Origin: Alcanivorax sp.
GTDB taxonomy: Bacteria; Pseudomonadota; Gammaproteobacteria; Pseudomonadales; Alcanivoracaceae
Assembly (NCBI GenBank): GCA_013823245.1
Contig: PNLU01000002.1
Coordinates: 18,199-82,198, forward strand
DNA: 64,000 nucleotides
Reading direction: 5' to 3'
Shown here one piece after another: positions 20,816 to 31,239 of the stretch; the first letter of the stretch is position 1; every line of letters begins with the position of its first letter. A program made the translations under genes and the position numbers. The notes below the pieces were generated by a model, which was not told where the DNA came from, did not search any database, and was given only the letters and a program-made list of their open reading frames with translations.

Positions 20816-22057
20816 TCAGCTGCCCTTGACGAATTCCGGGTAGGCTTCCATACCGCAGTCGGCGAGGTCCATACCGGCGTACTCGTCTTCCTCGGAGACC
20901 CGGATGCCCATGACCGCCTTGAGGATGCCCCACACGATCAGGCTGGTGAAGAATACCCAGACGAAGATCGTCAGGCCGCCAATGATCTGGCCGGAGAAGC
21001 TGGCGTCGCCTGTTACCGGTACCAGCATCAGACCCAGGATACCGCAGGTGCCGTGTACGGAGATGGCACCGACCGGATCGTCGATCTTCAGCTTGTCCAG
21101 GGTCAGGATGGAAGCCACCACCAGCAGACCGCCCATGGCACCGAAGAGGGTGGCCAGCAGCGGAGTCGGGGTGTCCGGACCTGCAGTGATGGTCACCAGG
21201 CCAGCCAGCGCGCCGTTCAGCAGCATGGTCAGGTCAGCCTTGCCGAACAGGATGCGAGCCAGGATCAGCGCGCCCAGACCACCACCTGCCGCAGCAGCGT
21301 TGGTGTTCATGAACACGATGGCGACATCGTTGGCAGCGTCCGCAGAGGCCGTAGCCAGCACCGAACCACCGTTGAAGCCGAACCAGCCCATCCACAGGAT
21401 GAAGGTACCCAGGGTCGCCAGCGGCAGGTTGGCACCCGGAATGGCGTTCACCTGGCCATTGGCGCCGTACTTGCCTTTACGGGCGCCCAGCAGCAGAACA
21501 CCCGCCAGCGCTGCAGCTGCACCGGCCATGTGCACGATGCCGGAACCTGCGAAGTCAGAGAAGCCCAGCGCATCCAGGTCGTACATGCCGAACACCGGCT
21601 CGCCGCCCCAGGTCCAGGAACCGGACATCGGGTAGATAAAGCCAGTCATAACGACAGCAAACGCCAGGAAAGCCCACAGTTTCATGCGCTCAGCGACCGC
21701 ACCGGACACGATGGACATGGCCGTGGCCACAAACACCACCTGGAAGAAGAAGTCAGAAGACGGTGCGTAGGTTTCTTCAGCCACGTACGCGAAGCCTTCT
21801 TCAACACCCTTGTCCATGATGCCGGACAGGAAGAAGCCGCCGTCGTACATGATGGCGTAACCACACACCATGTACATGGTGCAGGCCACTGCGAACAGTG
21901 CCACGTTCTTGGTCAGGATCTCGGTGGTGTTCTTGGCACGCACCAGACCCGCTTCGAGCATGGAGAAGCCGGCGGCCATCCACATTACCAGCGCGCCGCA
22001 TATCAGGAAGTAGAAAGTATCGAGCGCAAACTGCAGCTCTGAGATTTGGTATTCCAC
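20816..22057 (-). CDS. amtB: Ammonium transporter
   Basis: Multi-TM protein with GSGIVHMAGAAAALAG, LGTFILWMGWFGFNGGS, DPVGAISVHGTCGILG; next to a P-II gene. Confidence 0.95.
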   Translation of the reverse strand: MEYQISELQFALDTFYFLICGALVMWMAAGFSMLEAGLVRAKNTTEILTKNVALFAVACTMYMVCGYAIMYDGGFFLSGIMDKGVEEGFAYVAEETYAPSSDFFFQVVFVATAMSIVSGAVAERMKLWAFLAFAVVMTGFIYPMSGSWTWGGEPVFGMYDLDALGFSDFAGSGIVHMAGAAAALAGVLLLGARKGKYGANGQVNAIPGANLPLATLGTFILWMGWFGFNGGSVLATASADAANDVAIVFMNTNAAAAGGGLGALILARILFGKADLTMLLNGALAGLVTITAGPDTPTPLLATLFGAMGGLLVVASILTLDKLKIDDPVGAISVHGTCGILGLMLVPVTGDASFSGQIIGGLTIFVWVFFTSLIVWGILKAVMGIRVSEEDEYAGMDLADCGMEAYPEFVKGS

Positions 22058-22123
22058 GGTGCAACCCTCCGAATGGAAGCGTCAGTCAACTAATTTAGGC
22101 ATGGATCGTTGGTTGACGGTGTT

Positions 22124-22678
<555 letters not shown>

Positions 22679-22836
22679 CTAGCAAATTCAGAGGGTTAAA
22701 CGCAAAGCACAGGATCACTCCTGCGCCGCGGGGGCCATTATAGCGCACGGGTTTGGTGCGCTCCCCAATTTGGTGCACGCGCCGGGGTGGCGCGCATCGT
22801 GTTACCATGGCGGCCCCACGATAGCAGGCTTTGAGC

Positions 22837-23085
22837 ATGAATGACGTCCCCCTGATTGATCGCCTGGTGGCCGATATCAGCCAGCGCCTTCCCGCTGGCC
22901 TCGGCGAATTCCGCGAAGAGGTCGAGCGCAACGTGCAGGCGGTATTGCGCGAGGCCATCGGTCGGCTTGATCTCGTCAGCCGGGAAGAATTCGACATCCA
23001 GCAGCAGGTGCTGGCCCGCACCCGTGAGAAACTGGAAGCCCTGGAGCGTCAGGTCGCGGCCATGGAGCACCAGGACCGTCCCTGA
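22837..23085 (+). CDS. ubiK: Ubiquinone biosynthesis accessory factor UbiK family (YqiC/BMFP)
   Basis: Short coiled-coil protein: EEVERNVQAVLREAIGRLDLVSREEFDIQQQVLARTREKLEALERQV. Confidence 0.85.
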   Translation: MNDVPLIDRLVADISQRLPAGLGEFREEVERNVQAVLREAIGRLDLVSREEFDIQQQVLARTREKLEALERQVAAMEHQDRP

Positions 23086-24101
23086 TGCGCACCCTGCTGT
23101 ACCTGATCGCGGTGCTGGCCTCCGCCGGCTCCGCCCTCCACGCTCTGGCCGACGACCCCACAGACGCCCTTGCCCAGGCCTTGCGCGCCGGGGCAGCGGA
23201 CGAAGTGCTGAAGGCGTTGCACCAGGACGGTGCAGACATCGCCCTGCTGGCCCAGCGACACCCCTCCCTCCTGGCAGACCTGCACGCCGAGCGCCGTGCC
23301 ACGGCCACCTGGCTGCTGGGCGCAGGCTTTCCACCGGATCTGCCCGACGCCCGCGGTGACACCGCGCTGTATCACGCGGTGCGCCACGATGACCTGCAGC
23401 GTGTGCAGGCTCTGCTTGATGCCGGAGCGCAACCGGAACCCGAACTGCTGCGCCAGAGCCTGCGCAACGCGCGCCTGCCGCTGATTCGCACCGTGGCCGA
23501 GGCGCTGCCCGACCGCCACCAGTCGGCGCCCGACCTGCTGGCTGCCTATCTGGGCGAAGGCGGGCAAAACATGGCCATGGTGGAATGGCTGCTGCTGGAC
23601 GGCGCTGATCCGGATGTTCGCAACGCGCTGGGCGACACAGCCCTGCTCGCTGCAGCACGGCTCGGTCGGCATGATCTGGTCCATCTGCTGCTGGCACACG
23701 GCGCGAACCCCCATGCTGTCAGTGCCGGGGGCTGCGATCTGCACTGCTTCTACCGGCATGGTCCGGGCAGCGCCAGCAGCCGCTGGCGACAACCGCTGCC
23801 GGAGATCAACCAGCGCCCGGTGGCCTTTCTGGTGCTGGCCACCATGCCCATGTCTCTGGGCTACTTCGTGCTGGCCGGCGTGCTGCTGTATCGGCGCCGA
23901 CCGCTGCTGCCGATTACCGTCATCGCCCTGCTGGCGATGCTGGCCACCACACTGATCGCCACCACCCTGTTCTATGAATGCGCCCCCTGCCTGTTGCCTC
24001 CGGGAGCAAGTCAGTTTGCACTCACATCCGCTCTGACCCTTGCATTGTCTTTGGGTGGCTGGCTAGCCTGGCATTTCAGACCCTACAGTCGCCGATTCTG
24101 A
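23085..24101 (+). CDS. Ankyrin repeat domain-containing membrane protein
   Basis: Ankyrin-like repeats (DARGDTALYHAVRHDDLQRVQALLDAGAQP; NALGDTALLAAARLGRHDLVHLLLAHGANP) plus C-terminal TM segments. Confidence 0.85.
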   Translation: MRTLLYLIAVLASAGSALHALADDPTDALAQALRAGAADEVLKALHQDGADIALLAQRHPSLLADLHAERRATATWLLGAGFPPDLPDARGDTALYHAVRHDDLQRVQALLDAGAQPEPELLRQSLRNARLPLIRTVAEALPDRHQSAPDLLAAYLGEGGQNMAMVEWLLLDGADPDVRNALGDTALLAAARLGRHDLVHLLLAHGANPHAVSAGGCDLHCFYRHGPGSASSRWRQPLPEINQRPVAFLVLATMPMSLGYFVLAGVLLYRRRPLLPITVIALLAMLATTLIATTLFYECAPCLLPPGASQFALTSALTLALSLGGWLAWHFRPYSRRF

Positions 24102-24192
24102 GCACGAACTCTTGCCGCCTGCTCAGGCAGCGCTATAATGCGCTCCAATTACTGTACCAACCAGACGGTACAGAACAGATGGGAGACAGACG

Positions 24193-24768
24193 ATGCGGCG
24201 GCGCAAGCCTTCCCCCGGTGAGCCCAACACCCGGGACCAGATTCTGGATGCTGCACAGCAGATTGCCGCCTCACAGGGCGCAGGCCATGTGACACTGGAT
24301 GCCGTGGCCCGGGAAAGCGGTCTGAGCAAGGGTGGCGTGCTGTATCACTTTCCGAACAAGGACGCCCTGATCAACGGCATGCTGGAACGACTGATCGTGC
24401 GTAACGCGGCCGCCCGGGAAGCCCTGGAGCAGTCACTGACCGATCGCCCTCATTCGATCCTGCGCGCCATGATGCATGCGCGCGCGCCCGAGCATCGCGC
24501 TCTGGACCCGGATGTCGCCATGGCCGTGCTGGCCGCCGCTGCCGAAAAACCGCAACTGCTGGACCCGATGCGCGAGCACATCCGGCAGCTCTATGAACGC
24601 ATTGTAGACCAGCACAAAGACGGTGATCTGGATCTGGCCCTGTTGCTCTGGGCAACAGCTGACGGATTGCTGTTTCAGGATTTGCTGGCACTCTCGCCGC
24701 TGGACCCGGATCACCGCCAACGCCTGGATCGTCGCTTGCTGGCCCTTACCGAGGAGCTGTTGTCATGA
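24193..24768 (+). CDS. TetR/AcrR family transcriptional regulator
   Basis: ILDAAQQIAASQGAGHVTLDAVARESGLSKGGVLYHFPNKDALINGML. Confidence 0.93.
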   Translation: MRRRKPSPGEPNTRDQILDAAQQIAASQGAGHVTLDAVARESGLSKGGVLYHFPNKDALINGMLERLIVRNAAAREALEQSLTDRPHSILRAMMHARAPEHRALDPDVAMAVLAAAAEKPQLLDPMREHIRQLYERIVDQHKDGDLDLALLLWATADGLLFQDLLALSPLDPDHRQRLDRRLLALTEELLS

Positions 24769-25832
24769 ATACCCTGCGCCATCTTTCCGTAATACTGGCC
24801 AGCGTCGCCAGCCTGTTGCTGCTCAGCGCCTGCGGCGACACCCCGCCGGACGACGGCGAGGCCGGGCTGCGCCCGGTGCGCGTCATGACGGTGGGGGCCG
24901 GCGACGCCCTGACCAGTCGGCGTTTTGTCGGCCGCGTGGATGCAGTCAGCACCGTGGATCTGTCTTTCCAGGTCGGTGGCCGCATCGCCGAATTGCCGGT
25001 GCAGCAGGGCAGCGTTGTGCCCGTCGGCAGACTGATTGCCGCTCTGGATCCGGCTGATTACCGCCTGGCCTTGCGTGAAGCAGAAGTGCAGCGCGAACAA
25101 GCCAGCCGGGACCTGGAACGCCAGCGCACCCTGCTGGAACGTGGCACCGTGTCACCGGCGGCGTTCGACCAGGCCAAGACTCAATACGATCTGGCCGAGG
25201 TCGCTCTGGATAATGCCCGCCGCAACCTGTCCTACACCCGCATCACGGCGCCTTTCGATGCGCTGGTCACACGCCGTCTGGTCGACCGGCACACCAATGT
25301 GCAACCCAACACCACCGTAGTCCGCGTGCAGGATGTCACCGAGCTGCGCGTGCACATCAATGTGCCCGAACATCTGGTGCGCATCTCCAGCGAAACGTCG
25401 CTGTTCGATGTCAGCGCCTTTTTCTCGCAGCACCCGGACCAGCCGTTCAAGCTGGAATACCGCGAGCACGAAACGGAACCTGATGCGGTGACACAGACCT
25501 ATCAGGTCAGCTTCGGCATGCCACGCCCGGAAGACTTCAATGTGCTGCCCGGCATGACCGTCACGGTGGAAATTCGCACCCGTGGCGCCCAGGCCGACAC
25601 ACGTTTCCAGGTGCCGGTGGGCGCGCTGGACATGACCGCAGAGGGCGAATTCCGTGTCTGGGTATATGACCCGGAGCAACGCACCGTGTCCCCGCGCCCG
25701 GTCGAAGTTGGCCTGCTCGGGCTGGATCAGGCGACCGTTATCGATGGTCTGGAAGCAGGCGACATGCTGGTGACTGCAGGGACGGTGTTCCTGCGTGACG
25801 GCATGCGCGTGCGCCCGTTCGAAAAATACTGA
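24765..25832 (+). CDS. RND efflux transporter periplasmic adaptor subunit (lipoprotein)
   Basis: Lipobox LLSAC; VDLSFQVGGRIAELPVQQGSVV...YTRITAPFDALVTRRLVDRHTNV. Confidence 0.93.
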   Translation: MNTLRHLSVILASVASLLLLSACGDTPPDDGEAGLRPVRVMTVGAGDALTSRRFVGRVDAVSTVDLSFQVGGRIAELPVQQGSVVPVGRLIAALDPADYRLALREAEVQREQASRDLERQRTLLERGTVSPAAFDQAKTQYDLAEVALDNARRNLSYTRITAPFDALVTRRLVDRHTNVQPNTTVVRVQDVTELRVHINVPEHLVRISSETSLFDVSAFFSQHPDQPFKLEYREHETEPDAVTQTYQVSFGMPRPEDFNVLPGMTVTVEIRTRGAQADTRFQVPVGALDMTAEGEFRVWVYDPEQRTVSPRPVEVGLLGLDQATVIDGLEAGDMLVTAGTVFLRDGMRVRPFEKY

Positions 25833-25843
25833 AGGAGGCCATC

Positions 25844-28800
25844 ATGGATATTGCCCGCGCCTCCATCGAGCGTCCGGTCAACACCTGGCTGATCATTGCC
25901 GCCTGTCTGCTGGGCGGCCTCTGGGCCCTGTCGTCGATCGGTCGGCTTGAAGACCCGGCCTTTACCCTGAAACAGGCGATTGTCGTCACCTCCTACCCCG
26001 GCGCCACCGCCGAGGAAGTCGAGGAGGAAGTCACTGAACTGCTGGAGTCCGCACTGCAGCAGTTACCGCAACTGAAACGCGTGACCTCCAAATCCATGCC
26101 CGGTGTGTCGGAAATCACCGTGCAGATCAAGGATCAGTACGATGGCAAAAAGATGCCGCAGGTGTGGGATGAACTGCGGCGCAAGGTCAACGATGCCCGC
26201 CCTGACTTGCCGGAGGGCGCTCGCACACCGCGCATCAACGATGACTTCGGCGATGTATTCGGCATTTTTTACGCTGTCACCGCACCGGAATTCAGCGATC
26301 AGGAAATCCGCAACCTGGCACGCTTTCTGCGCCGCGAACTGCTGACCGTGCCCGGTGTGGCCAAGGTCACCACGTCTGGCGAACCCACCGAAACCATTTA
26401 CGTGGACATCAGCAACGAGCGTCTGTCCACGCTGGGGCTACCGGTCGAGCAGGTCCTCAACACCATCCAGACCGAAAACGCGGTGGAAAGCGCGGGCGCC
26501 ATCACCATCGGTGATCGCCGCGTGCGACTGACCAGCCGTCCCGGTTTCGATTCCGTTGCCAGCATTGAAAGCCTGCGCATTGGCCGCCCCGGTTCCACAG
26601 AACAGATCAGCCTGGTGGACATAGCGGATGTTTATCGGGAAAGCACGGAAATACCGGACCATCTGATCCGCTTCAACGGCGTGCCGGCTTTCACCCTGGC
26701 GGTCGCGGGTGTGCCCGACGCCAATATCGTGGAAGTGGGTCAGGCCGTGGACCGGCATCTGGCGACACTGGAAAACCGTATCCCGCTTGGCGTTACCCTG
26801 CACCCCATCTACGAACAGCATGTGGTCGTGGATGAAGCGATCAACAGTTTTATCTTCAGCCTGCTGTTGTCGGTACTGATCGTGATCGGCGTGCTCTGCC
26901 TGACCATGGGCTGGCGCGTCGGCATCGTGGTCGGTGCCACGCTGCTGCTGACCGTGCTCGGCACCGTGCTGTTCATGCGCCTGCTGCATATTGAAATGGA
27001 GCGTATTTCCCTGGGGGCACTGATCATTGCCATGGGTATGCTGGTGGACAACGCCATCGTGGTCGCCGAAGGCATGCTGATCAACATGCAACGCGGCATG
27101 CGCGCCAGGGAAGCCGCCAGCGACGCCGTGCGGCGTACGCAGATTCCACTGCTCGGCGCCACCGTGATCGGCATCATGGCCTTTGCCGGTATCGGTCTGT
27201 CACCGGACGTGACGGGCGAATTCCTGTTCTCCCTGTTCGCTGTGATCGCCATTTCCCTGATGCTCAGCTGGGTACTGGCGATCACCGCCACGCCGCTGCT
27301 CGGCTTCTACTTTTTCCGTGTTGCCGACAACGCCAGTGAACAGGATCCCTATGCGGGCCGCCCTTATCTGCTTTATCGCGAGGCGCTCGACAAGGCCCTG
27401 CGTGCACGCGGCAAGACGCTGGCCGGGCTGGCTGGCCTCACGGTGCTCTGCCTGCTCGGCTTCGGGTTTGTGAAGCAGGCCTTCTTCCCGGCCTCCAACA
27501 CGCCGCTGTTTTATGTCAACTACACCTTGCCGCAGGGCACCGATATTCGTGCCACCGCTCGCGACATCAACAGGATTGATGAACTGATTCGCGAGTATCC
27601 GCAGGTGCAATCGGTGTCCAGCTTTATCGGCCAGGGCGCCAGCCGCTTCATGCTGACCTATGCCCCGGAGCAACCGAACACCGCTTACGGGCAGCTGATC
27701 GTGCGCGTCGCCCACCGAAACCAGATTCCGCCATTGATTGATGAATTGCGCGCCACCTTGCCGCCGCTGTTCCCCGATGCGGAAATCTATACCGAGCTGC
27801 TGATGTTCGGCCCCGGTGACGGGGCCAAGATCGAAGCGCGCTTTTCCGGCCCGGACACCGACGTATTGCGTCGCCTGGGTAGTGAGGCCAGCCGCATCAT
27901 GCTGGCCACCGAGGGCGTCACCGATGTGCGCACCGACTGGCGCCAACGCGAACTGGTGATCCTGCCGCAGTTCAACGAAGAGCGTGCGCGTGTGGCTGGC
28001 GTGGGTCGAGCCGAGCTGGCGCAGTCCCTCGAATTTGCCACCGCCGGCGTACGCGCGGGCACCTACCGCGAAGGCGATGAACAGATCCCGATCGTGGCCC
28101 GGCCGCCGGATTACGAGCGCCTGGACGCAACACGCCTGGCGGACCGCCTCGTGTGGAGCGGCAGCGAGCAGGCCTATGTGCCGGTCACACAGGTGGTGGA
28201 CGGTTTTGTCACCACCAGCGAAGAGGCACTGATCCATCGGCGCAACCGCGTTCGCACGCTGACCGTACAGGCCGAGCCGGAAGGCGATCTGACCTCCGAC
28301 CAGGCATTCCGCGCGGTACGCGGCGCCATTGAGAATATCTCGCTGCCACCGGGGTATCGCATGGAATGGGGCGGCGAATACGAAGACTCGCGCGAAGCGC
28401 AGTCCTCGCTGGCCGCACAGTTGCCACTGAGTTTCCTGATCATGCTGGTGATCAGCATCCTGCTGTTCGGCAAATTGAGGCAGCCCGCAGTGATCTGGCT
28501 GATCGTGCCGATGTCGATTTGCGGCGTCACGCTGGGTCTGTTGCTGACCGGCATGCCGTTCACCTTTACCGCATTGCTCGGCTTCCTCAGCTTGTCCGGC
28601 ATGCTGATGAAAAACGCCATCGTATTGGTGGATGAAATCGATGCGCAGATCAACAGCGGCAAAGAGGCCGTGCTCGCCCTCACGGATGCCAGCGTCAGCC
28701 GTTTGCGCCCCGTATTCCTGGCGGCGGTCACCACCATCCTCGGCATGGTGCCCCTGCTCTGGGATGCGTTCTTCTCCAGCATGGCGGTGACCATCATGGG

Positions 28801-28888
28801 CGGCCTGGCCTTCGCTACGGTGCTGACGCTGATTGCCGTGCCGACCCTGTACGCCCTGTTCTTCCGCATTCGCGTGGCAGAACACTGA
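25844..28888 (+). CDS. RND family efflux transporter permease
   Basis: 1014 aa AcrB-like protein with typical multi-TM and porter domains. Confidence 0.95.
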   Translation: MDIARASIERPVNTWLIIAACLLGGLWALSSIGRLEDPAFTLKQAIVVTSYPGATAEEVEEEVTELLESALQQLPQLKRVTSKSMPGVSEITVQIKDQYDGKKMPQVWDELRRKVNDARPDLPEGARTPRINDDFGDVFGIFYAVTAPEFSDQEIRNLARFLRRELLTVPGVAKVTTSGEPTETIYVDISNERLSTLGLPVEQVLNTIQTENAVESAGAITIGDRRVRLTSRPGFDSVASIESLRIGRPGSTEQISLVDIADVYRESTEIPDHLIRFNGVPAFTLAVAGVPDANIVEVGQAVDRHLATLENRIPLGVTLHPIYEQHVVVDEAINSFIFSLLLSVLIVIGVLCLTMGWRVGIVVGATLLLTVLGTVLFMRLLHIEMERISLGALIIAMGMLVDNAIVVAEGMLINMQRGMRAREAASDAVRRTQIPLLGATVIGIMAFAGIGLSPDVTGEFLFSLFAVIAISLMLSWVLAITATPLLGFYFFRVADNASEQDPYAGRPYLLYREALDKALRARGKTLAGLAGLTVLCLLGFGFVKQAFFPASNTPLFYVNYTLPQGTDIRATARDINRIDELIREYPQVQSVSSFIGQGASRFMLTYAPEQPNTAYGQLIVRVAHRNQIPPLIDELRATLPPLFPDAEIYTELLMFGPGDGAKIEARFSGPDTDVLRRLGSEASRIMLATEGVTDVRTDWRQRELVILPQFNEERARVAGVGRAELAQSLEFATAGVRAGTYREGDEQIPIVARPPDYERLDATRLADRLVWSGSEQAYVPVTQVVDGFVTTSEEALIHRRNRVRTLTVQAEPEGDLTSDQAFRAVRGAIENISLPPGYRMEWGGEYEDSREAQSSLAAQLPLSFLIMLVISILLFGKLRQPAVIWLIVPMSICGVTLGLLLTGMPFTFTALLGFLSLSGMLMKNAIVLVDEIDAQINSGKEAVLALTDASVSRLRPVFLAAVTTILGMVPLLWDAFFSSMAVTIMGGLAFATVLTLIAVPTLYALFFRIRVAEH

Positions 28889-28935
28889 CAATCATCATCG
28901 GTGCTGGCTGACAGACAGCCTGCACCACCTTTGTC

Positions 28936-28968
28936 AGGCTCGTCGGATCAGATCCGGCGAGCCTTTTT
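28936..28968 (+). terminator. Rho-independent terminator of RND operon
   Basis: aggctcgtcggatc-a-gatccggcgagcct (14-bp stem, one G-T) followed by ttttt, ending just before the comM ATG. Confidence 0.8.
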
Positions 28969-28969
28969 C

Positions 28970-30463
28970 ATGTCTGTCACGTTGCTCTACACCCGAGCAC
29001 TGCTCGGTATCGATGCGCCGCTGGTGCAGGTGGAAACCCATCTGTCCCCCGGCCTGCCCGGCTTTTCCATTGTCGGCCTGCCGGAAGCCGCCGTGCGCGA
29101 GAGCCGCGATCGGGTGCGCTCGGCACTGATCAACAGCGGCTTCGAGTTTCCGGTACGGCGCATCACTGTGAATCTGGCGCCCGCTGATTTACCCAAGGGC
29201 GGCGGCCGTTACGACCTGCCCATTGCCCTGGGCATCCTCGCCGCCAGCGGCCAACTGCGCATCCCGGAACCGGAAGCCCTGGAGTGCCTGGGCGAGCTGG
29301 CCCTGGGCGGCGAGCTGCGCCCCGGCCAGGGGATACTGCCTGCGGCGCTGGCCGCCCAGCGGGCAGATCGCGCCCTGATCCTGCCCGCCAGCAATGCCAG
29401 CGAAGCGGCCCTGGCACGGGGTGCTGTCCACGGCGCTGACTCCCTGCTGGCCGCGTGCTCGCACATCGAAGGGCGGGAGATTATTGCGGCAGCGACCGCG
29501 CCCGCCCTGACCGCCGCCATCGGCACTGCCCCCTGCCTCAGTGATGTGCGCGGCCAGCCGCAAGCCCGCCGGGCGCTGGAGCTGGCCGCCGCCGGTGGTC
29601 ATTCCCTGCTGCTCAGCGGCCCACCCGGCAGTGGCAAGAGCATGCTGGCGCAACGCCTGCCCGGGCTGTTGCCGCCCCTGGACAATGACGCCGCCCTGGA
29701 AGTCGCCGCCGTGCATTCCTTGCATCGCTCGCGCGATCCGGGGCAGTTCCATCTGCCTCCCTTTCGCTCGCCCCACCATACCGCCTCGGCGCCCGCGCTG
29801 GTCGGCGGAGGCGGCACGCCGCGGCCCGGCGAAATCTCGCTGGCTCACCACGGCGTGTTGTTTCTGGATGAGTTACCCGAGTTCAGCCGACACGTTCTGG
29901 AAGTGCTGCGCGAGCCGCTGGAAACAGGCGAAGTGCACATTTCCCGCGCCAGAAGTCAGGCCCGCTTTCCCGCGCGTTTCCAGTTGATCGCCGCCATGAA
30001 TCCCTGCCCCTGCGGCTGGCTCGGCGACCCGGCCCGGAGCTGCGGCTATTTTTGCGACAAGGCGCGACGCTATCAGCAAAAGCTGTCTGGCCCCTTGCTG
30101 GATCGGATTGATCTGCACCTGGATGTGGACGCGGTTTCGGCGGCGGCCATTGCCAGCCCGCAGCAGGGCGAAACCAGCGCCGCAGTACGCGAGCGTGTCA
30201 TCGCCGCCCGCCAACGGCAGCTGCACCGGCAAGGCCTGCTCAACAGCCAACTGAGCCCGGCCACCCTGAGCCCCTGGCTGCACACCCATCGCGACTGGCT
30301 GCAACACAGCATGGAACGCCTGGGCCTGTCCGCCCGCAGCCTGCACCGCCTGCTGCGCGTGGCCCGCACTCTGGCAGACCTGGCTGACGAAGACGCCCTC
30401 CAGGAACACCATCTGCTGGAAGCCCTGAGCTACCGCCCGGCCAATCCCGCCCCGCCGCACTGA
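28970..30463 (+). CDS. comM: YifB/ComM family Mg chelatase-like AAA ATPase
   Basis: GLPGFSIVGLPEAAVRESRDRVRSALINSGFEFPVRRITVNLAPADLPKGGGRYDLPIALGIL; Walker A SGPPGSGKSMLAQRLPGLLPPL. Confidence 0.93.
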   Translation: MSVTLLYTRALLGIDAPLVQVETHLSPGLPGFSIVGLPEAAVRESRDRVRSALINSGFEFPVRRITVNLAPADLPKGGGRYDLPIALGILAASGQLRIPEPEALECLGELALGGELRPGQGILPAALAAQRADRALILPASNASEAALARGAVHGADSLLAACSHIEGREIIAAATAPALTAAIGTAPCLSDVRGQPQARRALELAAAGGHSLLLSGPPGSGKSMLAQRLPGLLPPLDNDAALEVAAVHSLHRSRDPGQFHLPPFRSPHHTASAPALVGGGGTPRPGEISLAHHGVLFLDELPEFSRHVLEVLREPLETGEVHISRARSQARFPARFQLIAAMNPCPCGWLGDPARSCGYFCDKARRYQQKLSGPLLDRIDLHLDVDAVSAAAIASPQQGETSAAVRERVIAARQRQLHRQGLLNSQLSPATLSPWLHTHRDWLQHSMERLGLSARSLHRLLRVARTLADLADEDALQEHHLLEALSYRPANPAPPH

Positions 30464-30473
30464 CAGCACCCGA

Positions 30474-30575
30474 GTCAACTCCTCCATTTCATCATGGTTA
30501 CTTGCGCTGCGCGACCCGCGAGCCAGAGCCCGTATCGTTGAAAGACTGCATCGTCTTGCACAAGGTTTGTGGGGG
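30474..30575 (+). pseudogene. Relic of HigB/RelE-type toxin N-terminus (no start codon, C-terminus missing)
   Basis: Frame at 30474 reads VNSSISSWLLALRDPRARARIVERLHRLAQGLWG, like the N-terminal helices of putative-addiction-module killer proteins (F..WL..LrD.rArarI..Rl.rl..G..GD), located directly before an antitoxin gene. Confidence 0.65.
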
Positions 30576-30588
30576 CGCAGGAGGACAT

Positions 30589-30891
30589 ATGAACACCACA
30601 CTCACTCCTTTTGATCCCGCAGAGTATCTCGACTCGCCGGAGAGCATTGTCGAGTTTCTGGCGTCAGCCTTCGAGACCCGTGACGGCGCCTATATCGCCA
30701 CAGCCATCGGGGTAGCGGCCAGAGCCAAAGGGATGACGGATGTCGCCAGAAAAACGGGGCTGGCTCGTCAGAATCTCTACTCCAGCCTGAGTGAAAAAGG
30801 CAATCCACGACTGGATACGCTGATCAAGGTGCTATCAACGTTAGGGCTGGACCTGTCCGTTAAAGTTCATAATTCCGCCAGCCCTTCCTGA
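30589..30891 (+). CDS. Addiction module antidote-like HTH protein (HigA-type)
   Basis: FDPAEYLDSPESIVEFLASAFETRDGAYIATAIGVAARAKGMTDVARKTGLARQNLYSSLSEKGNPRLDTLIKVLSTLGLDLSV. Confidence 0.85.
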   Translation: MNTTLTPFDPAEYLDSPESIVEFLASAFETRDGAYIATAIGVAARAKGMTDVARKTGLARQNLYSSLSEKGNPRLDTLIKVLSTLGLDLSVKVHNSASPS

Positions 30892-31235
30892 ACCAGGTAG
30901 CGGGGGGCGCTTTCGATAACCCGTTGCAGGGTTTGCTGCCAGAGCAGGCCCTGCAGTGTTTCGTCATGGTCGGCGGCGCCGGAGCGTACCAGGGTGGCGA
31001 ACATGCGGTTCAGTTCGTCAGCGGAACCTTCTTCGTCCAGCAGCACGCGCAGCGCTTCGTATTCCGTATTTTCGGCATCATCCCCGTTTTCGAGCTGACG
31101 CATGGCAATGCCCAGTGCGTTCAGCGACATCAGCAGGGCGTAGGTCTTGTCCTTCGGCACATGCGGCAAGACTTCATCCCGCAGCAGTGTGCGTACCGTG
31201 TCGAGCAGATTGGCACCGGACGGCTGAATACGCAT
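30867..31235 (-). CDS. DUF6285-like protein (acyl-CoA kinase-associated small protein)
   Basis: 122 aa; position directly after the APH-type kinase gene; pattern resembles the small proteins that accompany these kinases. Confidence 0.6.
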   Translation of the reverse strand: MRIQPSGANLLDTVRTLLRDEVLPHVPKDKTYALLMSLNALGIAMRQLENGDDAENTEYEALRVLLDEEGSADELNRMFATLVRSGAADHDETLQGLLWQQTLQRVIESAPRYLVQEGLAEL

Positions 31236-31239
31236 GTGG

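Noticed and set aside
20729-22042. 437-aa plus-strand ORF opposite amtB
   Set aside because: Shadow ORF of the ammonium transporter; low-complexity composition.
27200-28891. 563-aa minus-strand ORF opposite the RND permease
   Set aside because: Antisense shadow ORF in high-GC DNA; the plus strand has a clear RND permease.
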